From the NCBI GenBank assembly GCA_016193395.1, contig JACPSH010000025.1, positions 1-64,000 of the forward strand: DNA of 64,000 nt. Direction: 5' to 3'. Below, one piece after another: positions 50,981-60,531 of the stretch (its first letter is position 1; each line of letters opens with the position of its first letter). The position numbers and the translations under genes are program-made. The notes under the pieces are model-generated. The model was not told the DNA's origin, did not search any database, and saw only the letters and a program-made list of their open reading frames with translations. Source of the stretch: Gammaproteobacteria bacterium. GTDB taxonomy: Bacteria > Pseudomonadota > Gammaproteobacteria > Eutrophobiales > Eutrophobiaceae.

Positions 50981-52246
50981 TCAGAATCCCAGGCTGCGCC
51001 CGAGCTCTGTGGCGGCCGCTTCCCAGGCGACTGTGCGCTGCTCCCCCTGTCCTCGCAAGGGCTTGATGGTGATCGTCTCCGCTCGCAATTCCTCCTCCCC
51101 CAGCACCAGGGCAAGCCACGCGCCGGACCTGTCGGCCTTTTTGAACTGGCTTTTCACCGTGCCTTTCCCGCAGTGGACCACGAGGCGCAATTGCGGCAAC
51201 CGGTCGCGGAGTTGTTCGGCGAGTTGCAATGCCCTGGCCTGCGCTGCCGCCTCGGCAACCACTAGGTACGCGTGGGGTTCGCCGGCCGGCGCCGGTCCGC
51301 TTCCGATCAGTTCGAGCAGTCTCTCGATCCCCAGGGCAAAGCCGATCGCCGGGGTTGGTTTGCCACCGATGGTTTCCACCAGCGTGTCATAGCGGCCGCC
51401 GGCGCACACGGCGCCCTGGGCGCCAAGTCTCGTGCTGGCCCACTCGAAGACCGTGCCACCGTAGTAATCCAGCCCGCGGACGAGGCGTGGATTGACCACG
51501 TGCAGAACGCCGATGTGGTCGAGCATGCGCCGCAGTTCCGCGAAGTGCTCGCGCGACCCTCCGTCGAGGAAGGCGTCGAGCGTGGGCGCGCCTTCGATAA
51601 TTGCCTTCAGGGCGGGGTTCTTGCTGTCGAGAATCCGCAGCGGGTTGCGCGCCAGCCGTTCGCGCTCGTCTTCGTTCAGCGCCTGCACGTACGCCTCGAA
51701 GTAGTCGACCAGCTTTCCCCGGTAGCGCTGCCGCGTCTGCGCATCGCCGAGGTTATTGATCTCCAGGCGTAGCCCGTCGATTTGGAGCTCGCGCCACAGC
51801 CGCGCCGAGAGGGCGATCAGCTCCGCGTCGATGTCCGGGCCGGGCAGCCCGAATGCTTCGGCGCCGACCTGGTGGAACTGCCGGAAGCGCGCCTTCTGCG
51901 GACGTTCGTGGCGGAACATCGGTCCGACGTACCAGAGGCGTTGCGCCACGCCCTGGAGCAGTCCGTGCTCGATCCCGGCGCGCACGCAGCCGGCGGTGCC
52001 TTCCGGCCGAAGCGTGAGTCGTTCGCCGTTGCGATCGGCGAAGGTATACATCTCCTTGGATACTATGTCCGTCAGTTTGCCGATTGTTCGCTCGAACAAT
52101 TCCGTCTTCTCGACCAGCGGAAAACGGATCTCGCGGTAGCCGTAGCTTTCCAGCACGCGTTCCGCGACGCGCTCCAGGCGGCGCCAGCCGGAAACGGCAT
52201 CCGGCAACGTGTCATGCATGCCGCGGACGGCCCTGATGGTCTCCAC
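50981..52246 (-). CDS. hisS: Histidyl-tRNA synthetase
   Basis: GTG start; [13 protein letters not shown]...[14 protein letters not shown]...[15 protein letters not shown]. Confidence 0.95.
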   Translation of the reverse strand: METIRAVRGMHDTLPDAVSGWRRLERVAERVLESYGYREIRFPLVEKTELFERTIGKLTDIVSKEMYTFADRNGERLTLRPEGTAGCVRAGIEHGLLQGVAQRLWYVGPMFRHERPQKARFRQFHQVGAEAFGLPGPDIDAELIALSARLWRELQIDGLRLEINNLGDAQTRQRYRGKLVDYFEAYVQALNEDERERLARNPLRILDSKNPALKAIIEGAPTLDAFLDGGSREHFAELRRMLDHIGVLHVVNPRLVRGLDYYGGTVFEWASTRLGAQGAVCAGGRYDTLVETIGGKPTPAIGFALGIERLLELIGSGPAPAGEPHAYLVVAEAAAQARALQLAEQLRDRLPQLRLVVHCGKGTVKSQFKKADRSGAWLALVLGEEELRAETITIKPLRGQGEQRTVAWEAAATELGRSLGF

Positions 52247-52385
52247 TCCAGATCTCTCCCACGCGCGAAGGCGGCATTCTAGCAGCCTGCCCGCGCCGCC
52301 GCGGAATCTGTACAGCTTCTCGCAAGTGGCGGATCGCCGGGTGTTCATTCCGCTTGATTTCGCCGGACTCGGGATCCCGTCACTC

Positions 52386-52470
52386 GGCGGGCGGGTCCTG
52401 CCATCGGGTACCGTCTTCGTGCTCGCATTCGCTGCGCGCGAAGAGCGGTGACCCGATGTCACCCGCCCGG
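52386..52470 (+). repeat. Palindromic dispersed repeat, copy c
   Basis: GGCGGGCGGGTCCTGCCATCGGGTACCGTCTTCGTGC...GCGCGCGAAGAGCGGTGACCCGATGTCACCCGCCCGG; nearly identical to copy b core. Confidence 0.8.
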
Positions 52471-52518
52471 TCAGCACCTGTGCCCGAGACCGGCTGGATA
52501 CATACGACAGAGACAAAC

Positions 52519-52609
52519 GGCCGGGTGGCACCGGGCACGCCCCTGCTCCGCGCGCAAGCGAGGGGACCGAGCGAGCACGGACAGGGGTGCCCGGTGACAG
52601 GACCCGGCC
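52519..52609 (-). repeat. Palindromic dispersed repeat, copy d (inverted relative to c)
   Basis: Reverse complement reads GGCCGGGTCCTGTCACCGGGCACCCCTGTCCGTGCTCGC...GCGCGGAGCAGGGGCGTGCCCGGTGCCACCCGGCC; aligns with copy a. Confidence 0.8.
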
Positions 52610-52703
52610 GCCGACCAATGCAAAGATGAATCCGGCCGGACTGCTCTATACGACGGACTGAGCGGAACGATTACCCGACGATCCGCACTCTGTGATTGCG
52701 GGG

Positions 52704-53585
52704 TCAGTTGCTGAGCGTGAAGCGGGCGATGCCGGAGCGGGAGTAGGGGGCGGGATCAAACGGGCGGCCGTTGAATTCCACGGCGACGCCCTGGGCGTAT
52801 CCGAGTAGCACGGAGAACGGCGCCGTGCCGCTCAAGGACAGTACCTCGCCGGCGCGCGCGAGGCTCATGAACAGCCGTTCGCCGCGGGCATCGAATACTT
52901 CCACCCAGGAGTCCGCGTTCAGGCGGAAGACGATCCGATCCGGTCCGGGCACCGCACCGACGATGGAGCCGGCCGCGGCGCCGACCGCCGCCTCCAGTTG
53001 CAATGCGGCACTCGCCTCGTTTTCGCCCGGCGGCTCCTCTGCGGGCGCCGTATAGGCGCCGCCCTGCGGATCTTGCGCGGGCGCAACCGTGTATTGAGGT
53101 TCTGTCGGCTGCCGCGCGGCGCCCGTGACGTTGTTCAGCGGCGGTTCCGCCGATTCGGTCCGCGGGGTCACGGTCTTGACCACGAAACTGCTCTGCCACC
53201 ACGCGATCAGGAGAATCACCAGGGTGAAGGTGACCAGGTAGGTAAAAACCTTTACAGGCTTATCGCTGCTGCTGGTCTGGGACGGGTGCTTGACCTCGGG
53301 GATGATCTCGGGGGGTTCGGACGGCGCATCCGAGTCGTAGAGTTCAACCAGCGCATTGGCATTCAGCTTGAGGATCTTGGCATAGCCGCGGATGTAGCCA
53401 CGCACGTACAGCGGGGCCGGCAAGCCGTCGTAACACTCGGATTCCAGGGCTTCGATGATCCGTGGATCCAGGCGCATCTGCGAGGCGATGTCCTGAACGG
53501 CGAGTTTCAGTTCCTGGCGCCGCCCTTTCAGCAGGGCGCCGAGGGAGCGGTTGACGGGCGCCGCTTGCGGAGTCGCAGAAGTCAT
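52704..53585 (-). CDS. rodZ: RodZ-like helix-turn-helix/DUF4115 membrane protein
   Basis: LGALLKGRRQELKLAVQDIASQMRLDPRIIEALESECYDGLPAPLYVRGYIRGYAKIL; TM; C-terminal domain DSWVEVFDARGERLF. Confidence 0.9.
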   Translation of the reverse strand: MTSATPQAAPVNRSLGALLKGRRQELKLAVQDIASQMRLDPRIIEALESECYDGLPAPLYVRGYIRGYAKILKLNANALVELYDSDAPSEPPEIIPEVKHPSQTSSSDKPVKVFTYLVTFTLVILLIAWWQSSFVVKTVTPRTESAEPPLNNVTGAARQPTEPQYTVAPAQDPQGGAYTAPAEEPPGENEASAALQLEAAVGAAAGSIVGAVPGPDRIVFRLNADSWVEVFDARGERLFMSLARAGEVLSLSGTAPFSVLLGYAQGVAVEFNGRPFDPAPYSRSGIARFTLSN

Positions 53586-54343
53586 TTCGCCCCGGATTCG
53601 CGCAGCATGCCCGCCTGCTCTGAATCCGGGAAAGAATTGCGGAGCAGCAACGCGTAGCTGGAAACGGCATCCTTGTCGCCGAGCTGCTGCTCAATCTGGA
53701 TCCCGAGCCACAGGCTCTCGGCGGTGTGCTTGGCGGCGACGATGTAGCGCTGCAGGTACCCGCGCGCGGGCAGATAGCGGCCCTGGGCAAAGGACAGTTG
53801 CGCCATGTTCAGCAGGGCGCCCGGGATCTTCGGGTTGCGCTCCAGCGCGCTACGAAAGAATTTCTCCGCGTCGTCGGGGCGACCGTCGCCCAGCGCGCAT
53901 GTGCCGGCATTGGCGATCGGAATTTCCGGGGTTTCATACAGCGGGTTGGCTGCCGCACGCAGGAATGTTTCCTCGGCTTCCTTCGGCTGACCCCTCTGGC
54001 AGAGGTAGCGTCCGTAATTGTTCATCGTCGCGGAATTGTTCGGATCCAGTTGCAGGGCTCTCTTGAAGCTGTGTTCTGCCCGCTGCATGTCCCCGAGCTG
54101 CTGGTAGAGCACGCCGTAGGTGTTATACGTGAGCGGGTAGGCGGGGTCGGCCCGTCGCGCCTTCTCGAGTTTTTCCAGCGCCTTGTCGTACTCGCCGCGG
54201 CGCATGTATTCGACGGCCAGGCCCAGGTTGGTCAATGCGGCCTCGTTGGTGTGCGTGGATGGTTGCAGCTCCCGCGTGGTCGCGGTGGGCGTGCAGCCTG
54301 CGAGCAGGAGGCCGAAGACAAGCAGGATTACGGAGGGTCTCAT
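53582..54343 (-). CDS. pilW: Type IV pilus biogenesis/stability protein PilW (PilF)
   Basis: Lipobox [31 protein letters not shown] TPRs; between rlmN and rodZ. Confidence 0.92.
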   Translation of the reverse strand: MRPSVILLVFGLLLAGCTPTATTRELQPSTHTNEAALTNLGLAVEYMRRGEYDKALEKLEKARRADPAYPLTYNTYGVLYQQLGDMQRAEHSFKRALQLDPNNSATMNNYGRYLCQRGQPKEAEETFLRAAANPLYETPEIPIANAGTCALGDGRPDDAEKFFRSALERNPKIPGALLNMAQLSFAQGRYLPARGYLQRYIVAAKHTAESLWLGIQIEQQLGDKDAVSSYALLLRNSFPDSEQAGMLRESGAK

Positions 54344-55431
54344 GTGTGATGCTCGAGCCTCGGCCGGCGCAGGCGCGCGGCGCGCGGAAGGACCTGGCCT
54401 ACGAGTTGTCCGCACGCGGCATCGATGTCCTCTCCTCGGGGCCGGCGCGTGATGGTGACCAACCCGGCCTCGCGCAGGATATCCCGGAATTGATCGATCG
54501 CGGGCATCGGTGATCGAGTATAGCCCGACTGGGGAAAGGCATTGAATGGGATCAGGTTGACCTTCGCCGGCAGGCCGCGCAGTAGCCTGCCGAGCTCGCG
54601 CGCCTCGGCCGGGCTGTCGTTGATCCCGGCGAGCATCACGTATTCGAATGTGATCGGCTCCCCGCCCGTGGCCTCCGCATAGCGCCTGCATGCGGCCAGC
54701 AGTTCAGCGAGCGGATAACGGCGGTTGATCGGAACGAGCAGATTGCGCAACTCGTCGGTTGGGGCATGCAGGGAAACCGCAAGGCTGACCTGGCTGGTTT
54801 CCGCCAGCCGGTCTATCCCGGGCACGACCCCGACCGTGCTCAGGGTGACGCGCTTGTGCGCCAGGCCGAAGCCGAGGTCATCGATCATGAGCGACATGGC
54901 CTGCACGACATTGTCGAAGTTCAACAGTGGTTCGCCCATTCCCATCATGACGACGTTGGAGACGATGCGCTGGCGCGATTCGAAATAGCCGAGCCGGCGG
55001 TTGACGAGCCAGAGCTGGCCGATGATCTCCGCGACGTCCAGGTTGCGGCTGAAGCCCTGCTTGCCCGTCGAACAGAAGCTGCAATCGAGCGCGCAGCCGA
55101 CCTGCGAGGAAATGCACAGGGTCCCCCTGTCCGGCTCCGGGATGAAGACGGACTCAATGGAATTCTGCGCGTCGACCCGCAGCAGCCACTTGCGCGTCCC
55201 GTCCGCGGATACCTGCTCCGAGACGATCTCGGGCAGGGCGAAGCGCGTGGTTTCCGCCAGTCTCTGCCGCAGGGGTTTGCTGATGTCGGTCATGCTCCCG
55301 AGCTCGGTGACACCCCGGTGGTACATCCACTTCAGCATCTGCGTCGCCCGGTAGGGGCGCTCGCCCGCCGCGGCAAAATACTCGCGCATGGCGGCCGGGC
55401 CGAGATCGAAAAGGTTGGTGGCGGGCTCCAT
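54340..55431 (-). CDS. rlmN: Dual-specificity rRNA/tRNA methyltransferase RlmN (radical SAM)
   Basis: [38 protein letters not shown]. Confidence 0.97.
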   Translation of the reverse strand: MEPATNLFDLGPAAMREYFAAAGERPYRATQMLKWMYHRGVTELGSMTDISKPLRQRLAETTRFALPEIVSEQVSADGTRKWLLRVDAQNSIESVFIPEPDRGTLCISSQVGCALDCSFCSTGKQGFSRNLDVAEIIGQLWLVNRRLGYFESRQRIVSNVVMMGMGEPLLNFDNVVQAMSLMIDDLGFGLAHKRVTLSTVGVVPGIDRLAETSQVSLAVSLHAPTDELRNLLVPINRRYPLAELLAACRRYAEATGGEPITFEYVMLAGINDSPAEARELGRLLRGLPAKVNLIPFNAFPQSGYTRSPMPAIDQFRDILREAGLVTITRRPRGEDIDAACGQLVGQVLPRAARLRRPRLEHHT

Positions 55432-55437
55432 GACGAT

Positions 55438-55884
55438 TTACCGGCCTTGGACGAAGATTTCCTCGGGCTTGAAGAAAAATCCGATCTCGGCCTCGGCAGA
55501 CTCGCGGCTGTCCGATCCGTGCACGATATTCCTGTGCGTCTCCTCGTCGTCAATGCCGCGCGCAAAGTCGCATCGGATCGTGCCGGGCGCCGCCTCCTTC
55601 GGGTTTGTGGCGCCCATCAGGTCGCGGTTCTTGTGAATGGCATCGTTCCCGGTAAGCACCTGCACCATGATCGGTCCGGAGGCGATGAAGTTGATTAGGC
55701 GGTCGAAGAAAGAGCGATCCTTATGCACCGCGTAGAAACTTCGCGCCTGGTCCGGCGTCAGCCGCATCATCTTCGCCGCCGCGATAGCGAGACCGGCGCG
55801 CTCAAACCGGGAATAGATCTCCCCGATGATGCGCTTCTCAACGCCGTCGGGTTTGATGATGGAAAGCGTACTCTCGGTGGACAT
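55438..55884 (-). CDS. ndk: Nucleoside diphosphate kinase
   Basis: [31 protein letters not shown]...[21 protein letters not shown]. Confidence 0.96.
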   Translation of the reverse strand: MSTESTLSIIKPDGVEKRIIGEIYSRFERAGLAIAAAKMMRLTPDQARSFYAVHKDRSFFDRLINFIASGPIMVQVLTGNDAIHKNRDLMGATNPKEAAPGTIRCDFARGIDDEETHRNIVHGSDSRESAEAEIGFFFKPEEIFVQGR

Positions 55885-55953
55885 CTCGAATGCTCCCCGC
55901 ATCCTGTTGTTTTGTCAGTGGTTCTGGCGCGAGATTATACGTGGTAATTCGGT

Positions 55954-56084
55954 GGCTGGGGACTGGGGGCTCGGGACTCGGGGCTCGGGCTCGGGGCTCG
56001 GGGCTCGGGACTCGGGACTCGGCCCGTCCCGAGGAGTTAAACAATGCGCTTCTCTTTCTACTTTTGACTTTTCACCTGTGACTG
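55954..56084. repeat. Heptamer arrays of family B followed by family A
   Basis: GGCTGGG|GACTGGG|GGCTCGG|GACTCGG|GGCTCGG|GCTCGG|GGCTCGG|GGCTCGG|GACTCGG|GACTCGG|CCCGTCCCGAG, then TTTCTAC|TTTTGAC|TTTTCAC|CTGTGAC. Confidence 0.9.
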
Positions 56085-56087
56085 CGT

Positions 56088-56642
56088 CTATATCATTCCG
56101 GTTTCCAGGCGCGCGGCCTCGGACATCATTTCCTGGTTCCACGGGGGATCGAAGGTGAGCTCAACGCACACGTCGCTCACATTCGGAACCTGCGCCAGCT
56201 TCGCGCGCACGTCCTGCGCGAGGTATTCGCCCATGCCGCATCCCGGCGCGGTGAGCGTCATCACGACGTCGACGCGGTTGTTGCCGTTTTCGATCGGCGT
56301 GACCTTGCATTCGTAGACCAGGCCGAGATCGACGATGTTGATCGGGATTTCCGGGTCGTAACAGGTGCGCATCTGGTCCCAGAGCAGCGATTCGTCGACG
56401 GTCCCGTTCGGGGGCACGGTTTCGGCGATGGCCGGGCCGGTCCCCCGGACCTCGAATCCCAGGGCATCGGCGTCGCACGCCGCCAGCTGCACCAGGTTGC
56501 CGTTCACGTTCACCGTGTAATTGCCGCCCAGCGCCTGCGTGATCACGACCGGCGTGCCCTTGCGGAGCGTGATGGGCGTGCCGGCCGGGATCAGGATCGC
56601 GTCGCAGTCGCGCGCAATGGAAACGGGCGGGTTGGACTGCAT
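56088..56642 (-). CDS. sufT: Fe-S maturation protein SufT (DUF59)
   Basis: PINIVDLGLVYECKV...VMTLTAPGCGMGEYLAQDVRAKL; suf context. Confidence 0.9.
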   Translation of the reverse strand: MQSNPPVSIARDCDAILIPAGTPITLRKGTPVVITQALGGNYTVNVNGNLVQLAACDADALGFEVRGTGPAIAETVPPNGTVDESLLWDQMRTCYDPEIPINIVDLGLVYECKVTPIENGNNRVDVVMTLTAPGCGMGEYLAQDVRAKLAQVPNVSDVCVELTFDPPWNQEMMSEAARLETGMI

Positions 56643-56644
56643 CG

Positions 56645-57097
56645 CTACTCCGTGGATACTGGCGCCGCGCCGCCGTGGAGGAGGGAATGCAGCGTGTGCC
56701 AGCACAGGGTGGCGCACTTGACGCGCGCGGGGTAATCGCGCACCCCGGCGAGCGCCGCGAGTTTACCAAGTGCCGCACCGCGTCCGCCGCCGTCCCTCGC
56801 GGTCACCATCTCGTGAAAGGATTCGAAAGTCTTCCTGGCTTCGCCCAGGGTTTTGCCCTTCATCGCCTCGGTCATGAGGGAAGCGGACGCGACGGAAATG
56901 GCGCAACCCGTGCCATCGAAGCGGATATCCTCTATGCGATCCCCGGCCACCTTGACGTAGAGCGTCAACCGGTCGCCGCACAGCGGGTTGAATCCTTCGA
57001 GCTTGCGATCCGCATCCGGGAGAGCCCCGAAGTTCCGGGGCCGGCGGTTGTGGTCGACGATGACTTCCTGGTAGAGATCCTTGAGATCGAACATCAA
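56645..57097 (-). CDS. sufU: SUF/NifU-like Fe-S scaffold SufU
   Basis: LYQEVIVDHNRRPRNFG...NPLCGDRLTLYVKV...GTGCAISVASASLM. Confidence 0.93.
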   Translation of the reverse strand: MMFDLKDLYQEVIVDHNRRPRNFGALPDADRKLEGFNPLCGDRLTLYVKVAGDRIEDIRFDGTGCAISVASASLMTEAMKGKTLGEARKTFESFHEMVTARDGGGRGAALGKLAALAGVRDYPARVKCATLCWHTLHSLLHGGAAPVSTE

Positions 57098-58353
57098 GAG
57101 AAGACCTTCTTTACGGCTTCCACGCCGCGTATGAGCCGGTCGACCTCGACCGGCGTGTTGTAGGCCGCGAACGATGCGCGGGCGGTGGCGGGGACCCCAA
57201 AGCGCTCCATCACGGGCATGGCGCAGTGATGCCCGGAGCGGATGGCGATCCCCTGGTGATCGAGGATGGTTCCGATGTCGTGCGGATGGATTCCCTCCAG
57301 GACGAAGGACAGGATGGCGCCTTTGTGCGCGGCGGTCCCGATCAGCCTCAGGCCCTTGATCGCGCGTGCCGCCTCGGTCGCGTAAGCCAGCAGCTCCTGT
57401 TCGTACGCTGCGATTTCGTCCAGGCCCAGGCGCTCGACATAATCGATCGCGGCGCCAAGCCCGATCCCTCCTGCAATGTGGGGTGTGCCAGCCTCGAACT
57501 TGTAGGGCAGGTCGTTGTACTCGGTACGCTCGAAGGTTACGACCTTGATCATGTCGCCGCCGCCCTGATAGGGCGGCATCTCCTCGAGCAGCGCCTCCCG
57601 GCCATAGAGCACGCCGATGCCGGTCGGCCCGTAGAGTTTGTGGCCCGAAAAGGCGTAGAAATCGCAGCCGAGGGCTTGCACGTCGACGCGCGTATGGGCG
57701 GCGGCCTGCGCGCCGTCAATGAGCGTGCGCGCGCCGCGCTGTCGGGCCAGCTCGATGATGCGATCCAGAGGATTGATGGTTCCGAGTGCGTTCGAGATGT
57801 GGCCGACCGCGACCAGTCGCGTCCTTTCGCCGAGCATCCTTTCGTATTCCTCAATGATCAGCTCGCCCGCGTCGTTGATCGGAATGACGCGGAGCCTGGC
57901 GCCGGTCTGCCCGCACAATATCTGCCAGGGCACGATGTTCGAATGGTGCTCCATGGCCGAGATGAGAATCTCGTCGCCCGCCTGCAGCCGGCTGCGGCCC
58001 CAGCTCTGCGCCACCAGGTTGATGGCCTCGGTGGTGCCGCGCACGAAAACGATTTCCTGGGCGCTGGTCGCGTTGATGAACTGCGCGGCGCGGGACCGCG
58101 CGCGCTCGTAGGCTTCGGTCGCCCTCATGCTGAGGGTATGCACTCCGCGATGGATGTTGGCGTTGTATTCCCGGTAATAACGTTCGATCTCCTCGATAAC
58201 CTGCCTAGGCTTCTGGGTGGTCGCGGCATTATCCAGATAGGCCAGCGGCATGCCGTGCACCTGTTGGGCCAGGAGGGGAAAATCCGCACGGACGCGTTCG
58301 GCGTCCAGCCCGGGGCGCGGCCGGGTGCGGTGGATGCTCCGCTCGGCGCTCAT
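57094..58353 (-). CDS. sufS: Cysteine desulfurase SufS
   Basis: YLDNAATTQKPRQVIEEIERYY...FSGHKLYGPTGIGVLYG...RSGHHCAMPVMERF. Confidence 0.96.
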   Translation of the reverse strand: MSAERSIHRTRPRPGLDAERVRADFPLLAQQVHGMPLAYLDNAATTQKPRQVIEEIERYYREYNANIHRGVHTLSMRATEAYERARSRAAQFINATSAQEIVFVRGTTEAINLVAQSWGRSRLQAGDEILISAMEHHSNIVPWQILCGQTGARLRVIPINDAGELIIEEYERMLGERTRLVAVGHISNALGTINPLDRIIELARQRGARTLIDGAQAAAHTRVDVQALGCDFYAFSGHKLYGPTGIGVLYGREALLEEMPPYQGGGDMIKVVTFERTEYNDLPYKFEAGTPHIAGGIGLGAAIDYVERLGLDEIAAYEQELLAYATEAARAIKGLRLIGTAAHKGAILSFVLEGIHPHDIGTILDHQGIAIRSGHHCAMPVMERFGVPATARASFAAYNTPVEVDRLIRGVEAVKKVFS

Positions 58354-59672
58354 TGCATGAACTCCCCGATCACGGCCGCGCCAGGAAGCGTCCGGGCGAC
58401 GCTGTGCTCGAGCCGATCGCGCACCATCCGGCACGGCATGGGACGGATGATCTCGTCGGCGAAGGCGAAGGTCAGGAGGTTGCGCGCCGTCGCTTCAGGG
58501 ATGGCGCGGGTGCGCAGGTAGAAAAGCATGTCCTCGTCAAGCCGGCCGACAGTCGCGCCATGGCCGCACTTGACGTCGTCGGCGTAGATCTCGAGTTCGG
58601 GCTTGGTATCGACTTCCGCGTTACTGGAGAGGAGCAGGTTGGCGTTCGACTGCTGCGCGTCGGTTTTCTGCGCGTTCTTGTGCACGACCACTTTGCCGTT
58701 GAACACCGCCCGCGCCCGGCCGTCCAGGATGCCACGGTAATTTTCAACGCTGCGGGTCTGCGGTTGCTCATGGTCGATGCGCGTGTGGTTATCCACGTGT
58801 TGCCGGTCGACGGCGATGTACAGGCCGTCCAGGCGTGCGTCCGCGCCCCCGGCGGCAAGCCGCACATCTACGTCATTGCGCACGAGTAATCCGCCTAGAT
58901 CGATGGAAAAGGAGTGAAAACGGCTGGCGCGCTCCTGGCGCACGGCCAGGCTGCCGACGTGGAACGCGGCCAGGCTTTCCTGCTGCACGCGGTAATACTC
59001 CAGCGCCGCGCCCGGGCCGAGTTCGATCTCCGTGACGGTGTTCATGAAGTATTCGCTGCCGGCCACCCCGGTATAGGTCTCGATGAGTGTCGCCCGGGCA
59101 TTGGCGCCCACCGTGACGAGATTGCGCGTGTAGACGGCCGCCGGCGCGTTCCCCGGCGCACAGTGGTGCAGCAGGTGGAGCGGTTTCTGAGAATCCGTTC
59201 CGGGGGCGATGTCGATCACGGCGCCGTCGGACATCAATGCCGTGTTCAACGCAACGAAGGCGCGGCCGTCGTCGGCGGCGTGCCGGCCAAGTTGCTCTGT
59301 CACGCGTGCCGGCTCCGTTCCCGCCGCTTCCGCCAGGGACCGGATGCGCGCCCCGGATGGCGCGGGGAGCGCTTCGTTACCCGCGGACAGCCGGCCGTTC
59401 ACGAACACGATTTCGTGGCAGTCCTCCGATCCGTAGCCGTGACCGGATGCGGCCGCGCTCGCCGCGGCAGCAGGGGCGAGGGATGCCGCGCGGAACCGGC
59501 GCCGCGTCAGCAGGCGGACGTCCGTGTATTTCCAGGATTCCTGGCGCGGGTTCGGCAGGCCGAGCTTGCGGTAGATCTCGATGGCGGCCCTGCGCTCCGG
59601 CGCGAGCCAGTCGAGGCGGCCGGGATCGCGCTCGAACTCTTCGAGAAATGCCTGTGCAGCGGGCTCCGTCAT
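58350..59672 (-). CDS. sufD: Fe-S cluster assembly protein SufD
   Basis: KNAQKTDAQQSNANLLLSSNAEVDTKPELEIYADDVKCGHGATVG. Confidence 0.95.
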   Translation of the reverse strand: MTEPAAQAFLEEFERDPGRLDWLAPERRAAIEIYRKLGLPNPRQESWKYTDVRLLTRRRFRAASLAPAAAASAAASGHGYGSEDCHEIVFVNGRLSAGNEALPAPSGARIRSLAEAAGTEPARVTEQLGRHAADDGRAFVALNTALMSDGAVIDIAPGTDSQKPLHLLHHCAPGNAPAAVYTRNLVTVGANARATLIETYTGVAGSEYFMNTVTEIELGPGAALEYYRVQQESLAAFHVGSLAVRQERASRFHSFSIDLGGLLVRNDVDVRLAAGGADARLDGLYIAVDRQHVDNHTRIDHEQPQTRSVENYRGILDGRARAVFNGKVVVHKNAQKTDAQQSNANLLLSSNAEVDTKPELEIYADDVKCGHGATVGRLDEDMLFYLRTRAIPEATARNLLTFAFADEIIRPMPCRMVRDRLEHSVARTLPGAAVIGEFMQ

Positions 59673-60421
59673 GCGGCGGCGGCCTCCTTCACCCAGTCGT
59701 AACCCCGCTTTTCCAGCTCGAGGGCCAGGTCCGGGCCGCCCGAGCGGAGGATCCGCCCGCCGCTCAACACGTGCACCCGGTCGGGGACGATGTAATTCAG
59801 CAGGCGCTGGTAGTGCGTAACCACCACGATGGCCCGCTCGCCGCTGCGCAGGCTGTTCACGCCTTCGGCGACAATGCGCAGGGCATCGATATCCAGCCCT
59901 GAATCCGTCTCATCCAGCAGCGCGAGGCTCGGTTCGAGCACCGCCATCTGGAAAATTTCGTTGCGTTTCTTCTCCCCGCCGGAAAAACCCTCGTTCACCG
60001 ACCGGCTCATGAGGTCTTCGCTCATTTTCAACGTCTGCATTCTCCCGCGGACCAGCGCGAGAAAATCGACGGCATCCAGTTCCTCCAGCCCGCGGTAGCG
60101 GCGGATCGCGTTGAGGGCGGCCTTAAGGAGGTAGACGTTGTTCACGCCGGGGATCTCGACCGGGTACTGGAACGCCAGGAAAACGCCCTCGCAGGCGCGG
60201 ACTTCCGGCGGAAGTTCGAGCAGGTTCCGGCCGCGGTAAAGGATTGCTCCCCGGGTGACGGTGTATCCGTCGCGGCCGGCCAGCACATTGGCGAGCGTAC
60301 TCTTGCCCGAGCCGTTCGGTCCCATGATGGCATGCACTTCGCCGGCGCGGACCTCGAGGTTGATGCCCTTGAGGATCTCCCGGCCTTCCACGGAGACGTG
60401 CAGGTTTTTGATACTGAGCAT
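59669..60421 (-). CDS. sufC: Fe-S cluster assembly ATPase SufC
   Basis: IMGPNGSGKSTLANVLAG...NEGFSGGEKKRNEIFQ...LLDETDSGLDIDAL. Confidence 0.97.
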   Translation of the reverse strand: MLSIKNLHVSVEGREILKGINLEVRAGEVHAIMGPNGSGKSTLANVLAGRDGYTVTRGAILYRGRNLLELPPEVRACEGVFLAFQYPVEIPGVNNVYLLKAALNAIRRYRGLEELDAVDFLALVRGRMQTLKMSEDLMSRSVNEGFSGGEKKRNEIFQMAVLEPSLALLDETDSGLDIDALRIVAEGVNSLRSGERAIVVVTHYQRLLNYIVPDRVHVLSGGRILRSGGPDLALELEKRGYDWVKEAAAA

Positions 60422-60448
60422 TCCTCGTCACCTTGTGGTAAACGTGTC

Positions 60449-60509
60449 CTGAGTCCCGAGTCCGGAGCCCCGGTTCGATGGGGACTCGGGGCTCGGGATA
60501 CGGGGCTCG
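60449..60509. repeat. Heptamer array, family B (inverted arms) between sufB and sufC
   Basis: CCTGAGT|CCCGAGT|CCGGAGC|CCCGGTTCGATG|GGGACTC|GGGGCTC|GGGATAC|GGGGCTC. Confidence 0.85.
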
Positions 60510-60531
60510 CAATATTCACTCGCCATGCCAA

